A DNA stretch of 64,000 nt from Helichrysum umbraculigerum (taxonomy: Eukaryota > Streptophyta > Magnoliopsida > Asterales > Asteraceae). Shown here piece after piece: positions 25,400 through 34,649 of this stretch. Below the pieces are notes generated by a model, which was given only the letters and a program-made list of their open reading frames with translations, had not been told where the DNA came from and did not search any database. Location: assembly GCA_949592205.1 (NCBI GenBank), contig CATIUR010000004.1:95812337-95876336 (forward strand). Reading direction: 5' to 3'. The first letter of the stretch is position 1, and each line of letters opens with the position of its first letter. Both the position numbers and the translations under genes were made by a program.

Positions 25400-25927
25400 T
25401 GATGTGTCCTAAAAAGTCATGTTTTTAGGCACATTATTCTGCACTTATTGGACTTATATTTGGTGAAATCATCTTAAAACATCGATTATTTACTTAAAAA
25501 CACCAAAGTGGTCTAATTATGGGTGTTGCTGTTGAAATCACCAAAAACATTCGTTTATCACGCAAAACGAGGAAAATAATGTCACCTTAAATATTCCCTT
25601 CTTGATTTACTTATGGAAGTAGATCATAATTCATATTTTATGATTCCATAGGGAAATCCAAGACCGGAGGTGAAAGAATCAGAAGAAACGGACGAAAGAC
25701 GGAGAAGATACAAGGTCTGGAAGCTCGGCGATCGTCATCCGGAACACGCAAAAGATAAACACCTCCAAATTTGGAAAACTCAGTGCCATTAGAAGCGTAA
25801 CGGAAAAACGAAGCCAACGGCGCAAGAATCAAGCAAATCGGAGCCCAAACAAAGAAGATACGGACGAACCAAGCAACCGAGGAATCAGCGGAGGCCAAAC
25901 GGAGCACCAACCCCCCCTGGGCACCTA

Positions 25928-25983
25928 GGTACCGTATACGGTACCCTAGGTGCCGTATACGGCCCTATGGGTGCCGTATACGG
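25928..25983. promoter_or_regulatory. Three phased CCGTATACGG palindromes in Athila-like LTR
   Basis: Core palindromes lie at 25932-25941, 25953-25962 and 25974-25983, exactly 21 bp apart (two helical turns). The first is embedded in the perfect 18-bp palindrome GGTACCGTATACGGTACC (25928-25945). The array sits about 115-165 bp upstream of the TATA box. The 3' LTR has the same set at 35182-35233 with one flank mutated. Confidence 0.6.
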
Positions 25984-26098
25984 GGGTGTTTGCTTTGTAA
26001 GGTGCCGTTTGACCCCCCTTGGTCCAGTACCCCCCGTATGCGCTTGGATGCTTGTTCTTTATGCTTTAGGACTTGTACCAAGCTTCAACCTCCTCATC

Positions 26099-26107
26099 TA
26101 TAAATAG
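26099..26107 (+). promoter_or_regulatory. TATA box of Athila-like LTR
   Basis: TATAAATAG, followed by a pyrimidine-rich leader, is a good plant TATA box. The same motif occurs in the 3' LTR at 35349-35357. Confidence 0.65.
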
Positions 26108-27964
26108 AGGGCTCCTCTCATTCATTCTACACACCTCACAACACACTTTTCATTCTCATTCTCTCTCTAGAATTATGTTAGCATTCTCTCTCTAGCACTA
26201 CTCTTAGGAGTTAGAGGAGAATTAGTAGGAAATTAGCATCCTCTCTCTAGCACTACTCTTAGGAGTTAGAGGAGGATTAGTAGGGAAGCTTTTGTAATAG
26301 AGTTGGAACTCTTGGAGGATCTCCTTTGTAATATTGCTCGAGATATTTCGGAGCTCTGTCCGTGTAACCTTTCAACTGCTATTCAATCTACGAATTACTT
26401 TCGGTTATTTATATCCTTATCTCTCATAATGTTACATGCTATTATTATGTTTGTTTTAGGATACATTACCATGATTAGTGAGTAGATTAGCTATTGTGTT
26501 TGTTATGATGTAGTTAGCTTGTCAATACTTTGGGTGATGCTACTTTAAATACAATTGGGATAACATCGTTATGAAACAACGGAGGTAACGTTATACGGCT
26601 TTTATTTGTATAGCGCCGGAAACATCACGAATGTGTTTAGTACGGAACGTGGAAGCTATAAAAGTCGTGGGCACAATCCGTTGTGGAATAATGATCCCAA
26701 TTGTTAAATATTGAAAACCGGTGCACTGTTAACTACACATTTATGATTTTAAACTAAACTAACGCCTTTCCTCCAATAAACGTGGTTAGAACCTTTATGT
26801 CAAGGATTCGCGACCCTTAGTCAAACGGTCACTACCTATCTATGTTTTCTTAAAATAACATGGTCTGATTTTGAAGCAATGGAAATACTGTCTACTTATC
26901 GTATAGTACACTGTGAATCAATCAGGGATTTATTGGTTTGGGATTATAAAGTGAACGGGTTGTTTAGCTATCATAGATGGTTTACTGTAATACAAGCTTA
27001 GATATATTGAGTTCAGATGGCTGTAAAGTATGTAGCCCAGTTAAAGCCCTAATACGACTGAGTATCCGGTTTAACGTTGGAAACACCTACGGTGAAATAC
27101 AAACACGTGCAAACTACGGAAAGGTCGAAGGCTGTATACTGTGTTACATCCTGGCTAAGTCTGTGATCCAGGAAAGACCGTAATACGAGTGAATACACTA
27201 TGTAACTGTGAAAAGCTCTGTTGGTTGAAGACTGTATCACAGCCGAATATCTCTGAACTAAATCACGACCATTAATGTATATGTTAATCAGTCACCACCT
27301 GTCTTAAATCTTAAATGCCTTGCCTAGCTTAGATATCTTTGTCTGTGTTAAGAAAGATCAGTGGATAAATTGCGGACTGTCGCCTTATTCCTGCACCCCA
27401 TCTGGAGGGTCACTTGGTCTCATCATAAGAGACGGTGAGGGGGGTTTCAAGACAGTCTGATCTGATCAGAATCTTGACAGCCTAGTACTCAGTGACATAC
27501 TGGTTGGTTTAGCTGATCAGTAGGGTACTAGTGTTTACACCACAAGGTATCTACGTGAACGCAAGACACAAACCTTAAAAGACGTTTTCAAATATATACA
27601 ACCTCAATACAGCATCACCCCACGTAAAAGCTAACAAAGTCATAACAAACACAAGTCCCTCTATACTGATTCAACCTACTGTTTTTATTTACTGCTCTAA
27701 TTAGTTTTTAATTTTAATTACGGACCTAAGTATAAAACCCCCACTCAAAACTATTTTCAAACCATCGCTAATCTGAACTTTCGTCTCGACAAGTCGTTTC
27801 ACAATACGGTTAACTCTTCAGAACGACCCTAGGTCATACTTCAGCTATACAGCACTAGTAGAACTTAGGTCCCCAGCAAAATATAAATTTTAAAACTTCC
27901 ACACCGACGTGCTGCCATACGGTCACGTTAACGACGCGTGACGGTTGGTGGCGCGTCAAGTTTT

Positions 27965-27982
27965 TGGCGCCGCTGCTGGGGA
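27965..27982 (+). promoter_or_regulatory. Primer binding site, tRNA-Asp type
   Basis: TGGCGCCGCTGCTGGGGA lies six bases after the LTR end. It is complementary to the plant tRNA-Asp 3' end with two mismatches, as in Athila elements. Confidence 0.85.
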
Positions 27983-28195
27983 AGTTAATCGTAAGATTTT
28001 GAGGCATCCCGATGAACTTTCTCTTTAGCGATACCCGTAGATTAGATTTCTCTCTCGTAACCACCGAAAATTCTTTCCCACAATCAACAACGATATTCGA
28101 CCCAATCAGTCGGATCTGAACCTCTCATTTTCGTACCCGATCCTGAGTCGATTATCCGGACCATCCGCAAAGAAAGATGTTCCCATTTTCCACCA

Positions 28196-29308
28196 ATGGC
28201 CGCTCGTGTTACTCTCTCCGACAGTACCAAACCATCCATCGAAGGACGAGGAGGACCGATTAGCTCTCCAGTGATCGACGGACCATCTTTCGAACTCAAA
28301 TACCACATCGTCCAACTCATCAAGGACAACTGTCAATTTCACGGACTACCCCGTGAAGATCCCAATGCCCACATTAACAAATTCATTCAAAAATCCAACT
28401 CATATAAGCAGAATGGGGTTGATCAAGACATAGTTCGCCTACACCTGTTCCTCTTTTCTCTCGCTTTACATGCTTTGAGCTGGTTTGAGGGACTTGACAC
28501 CGGATCAATCACCTCATGGGAGGACATGGGAAACAAATTCCTTACGAAATATTTCCCTCCGTCCAAACAAACTAAAGCCAAGAATGACATCGCAAACTTT
28601 TCACAAGCTCACGATGAGTCAATCTACTCAGCATGGGAGCTATTCAAGAGTTTGGTGAGGAGATGTCCCAACTACCAGATGACCAAAACCGATAAACTCT
28701 ATACTTTCTATAATGGTCTCAATCCTATCCATCGCATCACGCTTGACGCAGCTGCTCAAGGCAACCTCATGAAGTTAACCGACGATGAAGCATGGGCCTT
28801 AGTCGAAGACATGACGATGCATCACCACGACTGGAAGTCCGATGAGCAATCCTCATCTCTGCCTATTGCAAGCACCGCGCAAGCTGAAGCAATCAAATCT
28901 CTGAGCGAGCAGATCGAAACTCTAACAAAGCAGATTGGAGAACTGAAGAAGCAACCGCAGCAGGTTCACCAAGTTCAGGCTTGCCAGAACTGTGCCCATC
29001 ATCCTACCGAGGAATACGCTGTGGAGTATGAAGATCCTACCGACGGAACTGTCTACTATGCTCAATTCCCAACCAGACAACAAAATCCACCTGGCTTCGC
29101 TAGAACTTCTCCGCCAAGAGCACGAGGAACCCAGTTTCCTCCACGGAACAATCAACCACCCAGGTTTCAGCCTCGATATCCGATGTACCCACAACAGCCA
29201 CAACTTCCATACAATCAACCACTTCCATTAACCGCCACTGAGGATACTCAACCTGCTGAACCAGTCCCAGTCACGAGCACTGATGACAACCTGAACAAGT
29301 TTATCTAG
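28196..29308 (+). CDS. Gag protein of Athila-like element
   Basis: A 370-codon frame. Residues about 40-210 form the retrotransposon gag (capsid-like) domain: FHGLPREDPNAHINKFIQ, LHLFLFSLALHALSWFEGL, MGNKFLTKYFPPSKQTKAK, LYTFYNGLNPIHRITLDAAA. Capsid would package the element RNA. The C-terminal part is Gln/Pro-rich with only a remnant CxxCxxH (CQNCAHH) instead of a full zinc knuckle. The frame ends in TAG (29306-29308). The same reading frame continues immediately (GQSAFNQKMTARQDQ) into the protease region, so the stop is probably a C-to-T change of a CAG codon and gag-pro was one polyprotein. Confidence 0.85.
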   Translation: MAARVTLSDSTKPSIEGRGGPISSPVIDGPSFELKYHIVQLIKDNCQFHGLPREDPNAHINKFIQKSNSYKQNGVDQDIVRLHLFLFSLALHALSWFEGLDTGSITSWEDMGNKFLTKYFPPSKQTKAKNDIANFSQAHDESIYSAWELFKSLVRRCPNYQMTKTDKLYTFYNGLNPIHRITLDAAAQGNLMKLTDDEAWALVEDMTMHHHDWKSDEQSSSLPIASTAQAEAIKSLSEQIETLTKQIGELKKQPQQVHQVQACQNCAHHPTEEYAVEYEDPTDGTVYYAQFPTRQQNPPGFARTSPPRARGTQFPPRNNQPPRFQPRYPMYPQQPQLPYNQPLPLTATEDTQPAEPVPVTSTDDNLNKFI

Positions 29309-29332
29309 GGGCAGAGCGCTTTCAATCAGAAA

Positions 29333-31291
29333 ATGACGGCTAGACAAGATCAAACCGACCTATTCCTTCGAAATCAACTCTCGGTTCTCAAGAGCCTCGA
29401 TAATCAAATTGGTCAGTTAGCCCACCGTCTTGACACTCGACCCCAAGGATCGCTACCGAGCAATACTGTTCATAATCCCCACGTTGAGGAGGCCAAGACT
29501 CTGAACTCCACGGATAACCAGAAGGCACCGAGCCCTTCTGAAGCTTCTTCTCCGATGAAGAACCCTACTCCTGTCCCGACGACAGTTGAGACCAAACCCG
29601 TACCTACTCCTATTCAGGAAGTTCGAGTCCCCTTCCCACATCGTATCGGAAAAAGATATAACGCTAAATCTTTAAAACTCGACGGAAAATTCTTAGACAC
29701 CGTGTCTAGAATCCCTTCCGGCTCCAAGTATATTCGACGCATGCTGGTTACTAAGGAAAAGGTACCCGAAGTACCTAAAATCTCTCTCAACGCTGAATGC
29801 TCCGCCGTCATTCAGAATTCCCTTCCGAAAAAACTAGGAGACACGGGCCGATTCACCTTGCCCTGCTCTATCTATCACTCTGGCATGATCCGTTCCTTGG
29901 CCGATCTCGGAGCGAGCATCAACCTCATACCCTACTCACTCTACTCCATACTTGAATTAGGACCACTGCAACCCACTGGAATGAGCGTCCAGCTTGCCGA
30001 TCAAACAATCCGATATCCTAGAGGCATAGCTGAGAACGTCATGGTAAAAGTGGATAGGTTCTATTTCCCTACTGACTTCGTAGTGATGGATATTCAGGAA
30101 GATATTAACATACCCATTATCCTAGGAAGGCCTTTTATGAATACTGCTCGTGCTATTATTGATGTTTACTCACAGACTATCAGCCTCAGAGCACATGGAC
30201 AAACTGTTGCATTCAAAATCAATCAGGCTGATGAGCTTCTCGCAGAGCAAGCAGAGATATATGCCATCTCTATGGGCAGGATCACTTCGGACGACGACAC
30301 TTCTGATTCGGAACCATCAGACACCTACATACCAGATGAGCACACTTGCCTCATATCATCAACAAAAGAGTCAGAGTCAGAAGAGAGTGAAGATTCCGAG
30401 CCAGATCAGTCAGAACCGGAAGAAATGGAGGAAGAAGAACCTGAACCAGAACAAGAAGAAATGGAGGAATCCGAAGAAGAAATGGAGGAAGACCCAGAAG
30501 AAGATTTATACCAATCCACCCCACCGCATCACTACTTACCTAATTCTCACCATCCGACAGAAGAAATCATGCAGATCGAAAACGCTATTCCTCTGTCAGA
30601 TAATGAATCAGATGATGATCAACTTACAGATGAACCATATGATGCAGGATTCGGTATAACCATGGAAAGGCTTATAGCCTCTGTCATGGACCCCTCTAAA
30701 CCTCTTATCTCGCCTCGACTCGATGCTCTGTTAAACATCGAGAAAACCATTGCGTTAGCAAAACAACACCCAGAGCTTAGAGACAAACTCCTGATGAAGA
30801 TCTCAGCTTACAAAGCTTCCCGATTACCGGAGTTACATTCAAGAGAGCATTCCCGAAGGATTCACACCTTCGACGCATCTGCGCCACGAACCCTGTTCGA
30901 ATTTGGAAGCACCTCTGAATCCAGCCGAGGTACTGATTCTCAGGAGGAGAGAGATATAGAGATGCACTCTTCACAACCGATATCTCAAATCTCCGATGAC
31001 ACCCAACCACCATCTGATCATGTTGAGTTCCCTGATTCCCAGGCTAGGGATTCTCCATTCATAGAAAGTGACATGGATGATGTCATCTACGCTGACATTC
31101 CAATAGATATCCGATCTATCCATCTTCCTACGCCTCCAGCTAATCCACCTTCTCCAGAAATTCCGATTATCACCAACCATGAGGAGATGATAAGTGCTAT
31201 CGAAGACTTTGAAGATGACATACCCACTATGACTAGCATTATCCTCAACTCTACTAACGAGTACACTCCAAGACAACAGGCCCTGATCTAG
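29333..31291 (+). CDS. Gag tail plus aspartic protease of Athila-like element
   Basis: A 652-codon frame continuing the gag frame after one TAG. Early residues (LRNQLSVLKSLDNQIGQLAH, PQGSLPSNT) are the usual Athila gag tail. The protease lies at about residues 140-300: LPCSIYHSGMIRSLADLGAS, NLIPYSLYSILELG, then IPIILGRPFMNTARAIIDV. The active site reads DLGAS, the variant known from Athila-type elements in place of DTGA/DSGA. A strongly acidic Glu/Ser/Asp-rich stretch follows at about residues 335-405. The frame ends in TAG at 31289-31291, again followed in frame by open sequence. RT does not follow, unlike in autonomous relatives. Confidence 0.85.
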   Translation: MTARQDQTDLFLRNQLSVLKSLDNQIGQLAHRLDTRPQGSLPSNTVHNPHVEEAKTLNSTDNQKAPSPSEASSPMKNPTPVPTTVETKPVPTPIQEVRVPFPHRIGKRYNAKSLKLDGKFLDTVSRIPSGSKYIRRMLVTKEKVPEVPKISLNAECSAVIQNSLPKKLGDTGRFTLPCSIYHSGMIRSLADLGASINLIPYSLYSILELGPLQPTGMSVQLADQTIRYPRGIAENVMVKVDRFYFPTDFVVMDIQEDINIPIILGRPFMNTARAIIDVYSQTISLRAHGQTVAFKINQADELLAEQAEIYAISMGRITSDDDTSDSEPSDTYIPDEHTCLISSTKESESEESEDSEPDQSEPEEMEEEEPEPEQEEMEESEEEMEEDPEEDLYQSTPPHHYLPNSHHPTEEIMQIENAIPLSDNESDDDQLTDEPYDAGFGITMERLIASVMDPSKPLISPRLDALLNIEKTIALAKQHPELRDKLLMKISAYKASRLPELHSREHSRRIHTFDASAPRTLFEFGSTSESSRGTDSQEERDIEMHSSQPISQISDDTQPPSDHVEFPDSQARDSPFIESDMDDVIYADIPIDIRSIHLPTPPANPPSPEIPIITNHEEMISAIEDFEDDIPTMTSIILNSTNEYTPRQQALI

Positions 31292-31293
31292 AA

Positions 31294-32329
31294 AATTATA
31301 GCCGAGTCTGAAGTCAACCAAGCCGAGAATTCCAAAGATTACAGATTCTTCCACAATCGTTTTAATGCCTTCGCCGAAGATCTCGCTGCTCAGCTCCTGC
31401 AACAAAGTACTAGACCAACATCTGAAGAGCTGGAGTTCTTTGAAGAACAGAAGCGCATCTACAGAAAGATCTATGACACTCTGATCAGATCTGCATTTCC
31501 ATATTCCCGTGAGCAAAGTGAGTTTCTACACTCATTCCACGAAGAAATGTACCGTGCTACTGGGAACCCTGATGCAGATGCTGATATTCGACTGATGAAT
31601 AATCTTCGGGGCATACTTAATTCTATGGCAAGGAACGACCACATGGACGAGACTTCTCCTCACAGGTTCTACATCGACTGCACTATTGAGTTCCATTCTC
31701 ACAAGATTGCTGAAGATCTCGAGTACGTGAGTTTCACTGAAAGGTCGCGTGACATCCCTTCCTCTATACCAGAAGGTTCGATGGTTAACATCGCGAACTT
31801 CCTCACTGATCGGATCCAAGAAATCTTTGCTGAGGATAATCCGGACGAGCATCGACAGATATTCCACTATGGTCTACGTGAGGTGTACGATATAGTGTGC
31901 AACACCTTCAAAGACTCAAATCTCACGTTCACCAATTATCAAAACAGGCTCATCCAGGATATTCATGATTCAATTCAAGAAATAAGAGGAAGCTCTGGCA
32001 TAGCAGATCACGACACTTTACACCTCCAATTTCTCGGATTCATGGACTCATTCAGACAGCAGCACCCTCAGAGAGAAATGATTGAATCTGATGGTGTCTC
32101 TATAATTGATTCCCGCGGACCTATATCCAGAGCAATCAGGGATATCGCATGGGACCTTCTGCACATGAAAAGGGTTACTCAGCAACATCTTGAAAGTTTC
32201 CCTATCTTTTCAGAAGAGATTCCAAACATCTTTGAAATCATTTCTCGTCACTTTCTGAGGATCTATCCACGCAATCCCAGGGTCCCACTTCTGAGCACTT
32301 CCGAGCCTGGAGGTTCCAGCACCTACTAG
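31294..32329 (+). pseudogene. Unidentified C-terminal region in frame with gag-pro
   Basis: About 345 codons in the same frame as gag and protease, separated only by the TAG at 31289. A Met at 31547 could start a 260-residue product. Visible sequence includes DYRFFHNRFNAFAEDLAAQL, MNNLRGILNSMARNDHMDE and FEIISRHFLRIYPRNPRVP. It is helical and charged, with no YxDD, no DD35E, no zinc finger and no obvious membrane segment. It occupies the place where pol should start. It might be a structural protein unique to this non-autonomous lineage or a highly diverged piece of something else. I do not recognise it. Confidence 0.5.
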
Positions 32330-32345
32330 ACTGAAGGAAGGCAAA

Positions 32346-32455
32346 GTCAGGCTCTCGACTCTAAAAGTAGCGCTTCTCGGGAGGCAACCCGTGAAATAAA
32401 GTCAGGCTCTCGACTTTAAAAGCAGCGCTTCTTGGGAGGCAACCCATGGAATAAA
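32346..32455 (+). repeat. Tandem 55-bp stem-loop units after the coding region
   Basis: Two units begin GTCAGGCTCTCGACT (32346, 32401). Each ends with a stem-loop of the form GGGAGGCAACCC. The closing base pair is C-G in the first (CGGG/CCCG) and T-A in the second (TGGG/CCCA), a compensatory change. I recall GGGAGGCAACCC as recurrent in plant Ty3 elements. Confidence 0.7.
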
Positions 32456-34649
32456 AGAAAGAATGAGAACCTGACAAATGAAGTAGATCTCCGACTATCC
32501 TTCACACTTGGATGAACCCAACTTTTAAACAAAACATCTCGTTTTGCAAATAACCCACTGTTCTTGGATGAATAAAAAAATCATCTTGTGTTTCGAGCAT
32601 TTGAGATACTTGCATACTACTTTTATGCATTCTGCTCGAACTCGTTTAAAAACACATGATTCATAAAACCGGTTTGTATTAGAAAACATCTTTCAAAATC
32701 CAAGACAATGAATTCTTTTCATTTGCAAAAACAAAACCGAGTTTGTAAAAATGGTACATCCAACGTGTTCACACTTAAGAGATCTCTTCATGAGAAAAAA
32801 AAATTGAGATGATGAGATGGAAATAAGCAAAGTCGCTTGAAGCCGAGCCAATCTTCATGAAGAACTCAGAAGAAGATCTTGGCCACATCTCCTTCTGCAA
32901 ATTCAGAAACTCAGCTCCTGTGCAACTTACTATCTGGGGAGTATCTGATCCTTTCCTCTTTTATCTGTTTTATCTTTATGTTTATTTGTTTTGTTAGTGT
33001 GATAATAAAAGTAGTCTATACTCTGCCCTAAACTTATCACTAAGTGTGGGATTCTACCCCAAAACAAAACACTTGAGAAACATTTTCTTATATGTTCAAA
33101 CTCTAAGTGTGGGATTTTTCAATCTCAACTCAAGAGAACATTAGGGACAATGTTCCTCTAAGTGTGGGATATCAGGTATAGAATACCTTAGTTTGTTTTA
33201 ATGATTTTAGTTCAAAATAGTTAACACAGAAAATGTTCCTCTAAAATTTTTCAATTTTCAAAAGAAAAACGAGTTTAATCGTCCGATTAACTCTGAATTT
33301 TTGAGTTTTGATGTTTTTAAGAGAAGTCATTTTCAAAATATGAATAAGTTGTTTTAAAATCTAAGGAAAATAAGTTAATAATTGCTTAAGCAAGAAATGA
33401 TAATCTAATAAGAACATGACTAGGCACATACAACCTATTTTGCAGTGAGGACTTGAGCCTTAAAAGCATTCATCTTTAATGCTACATTATTCATTTCTTG
33501 TGTGTGCCGATGCATGTATATCTGAATTAGAACTTGCTCTTGACATACGCTTCAAGATCACATTGGTGAGTACCGTACGCGGTATAGATGCAACTAGATG
33601 ACCTCGACATTCCTTAGGATTTAACCCACTTTTTAGCCTTCTCTTTCAAAGCCCAAAACCCTCTCCGATACTTATTTTTAGTATCGATGATCCGCTTAGT
33701 AAACCCTGTTGAGCCTAAACCTTTTCATTTCATAAACCCACATGTTTAAACCCCTACTTTCCCAAAAAATTTCAAAAAAACTTATCTTAGAATTTCTGAG
33801 GTCATAAAAAACGCTTTTTAGAAACATCCCTTCAAATTATCTTACTCTCTCGTGTTCTCCAAAAAAGAAAAAATCCTTGGTGTGAAAAATTGACACCATG
33901 AAAAGACTCGATGAAGAAAGATGAAGAAGGATTCCTGCATTTAATAATCCTTGGAAATTCTCTGACAAAGAAGTTCTGAAAGAAATAGAAAATAGAAAAA
34001 AAAAAAAGAAATAGAAAAAGAAAAGAAAAAAAGCTCCAAAAAAATGAAATAAAGCTAGTACTTCGAAGTATCGCCCTAAAAGAAGAAGATCCGATAGAAG
34101 ACAAAGCTACTTTACTTTCATCCGTTTCTAAATTAAGTTTCTCGTGACCTTAGGAATCCTAGGATAAGCAACACCCTTACACTAAAAAAAATTTCCACTA
34201 TCCATACCCCTTAACCCTCACAAACATTACAACCCCTGTATTTCTTGGGATAATTAGCATTGTTCTCACCTAAGTGGTGGAGATCCGATTCTCGATCAAG
34301 CTTATGACGATGAGTACTGCATGATTGGCTAATTGAGCGATTTCTTTGTTTAGAATGCTAGGTAACCCGAAACACTTTTGAGTGAATTGAGTGACCACCT
34401 TAGTGAGATCGCCTAGTCATGTATACTCCTAGATCACGAGATTTGGAAGTATGCTTAAAGAGAGTCATTACTTGTTTCTGAAATAATTATCTTACTTTTC
34501 CTGATGTTTTTAGAGCAATTATATGAATAAGAGAAAATGATGACTTTTGAAAATGTTCTGACTCACACCAAAACCATATTTTAAAATATCTTTTTCACGA
34601 GGCATGGATGTGTTGCTTGAGGACAAGCAACGTCTAAGTGTGGGATACT
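32456..34649 (+). other. Non-coding 3' interior of Athila-like element
   Basis: There is no credible gene in 2.2 kb. The word CTAAGTGTGGGAT occurs four times (near 33041, 33102, 33161 and 34634; the last lies ten bases from the 3' LTR and would act as the purine-rich plus-strand primer). There is an A/G-rich stretch near 33990-34040. The place where RT-INT would be in an autonomous relative is simply absent. Confidence 0.65.

Larger units (their letters stand above)
25400..27958 (+). repeat. 5' LTR of Athila-like element
   Basis: It contains three CCGTATACGG palindromes (25932-25983), a TATA box (26099-26107) and a 55-bp direct duplication carrying CTCTCTCTAGCACTACTC (from about 26181 and 26236). 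Several short frames in it are not credited. It ends GGCGCGTCA. Confidence 0.95.

Noticed and set aside
29306..29308. Programmed stop-codon readthrough between gag and protease
   Set aside because: The bases after TAG (GGGCAG) do not match the known leaky CARYYA context and I see no obvious downstream pseudoknot; a second TAG downstream makes simple decay more likely.
31547..32329. Independent 260-aa gene in the Athila-like element
   Set aside because: It is in the same frame as gag and protease with only one TAG in between, so it is better read as the continuation of that ORF; kept as the C-terminal region.
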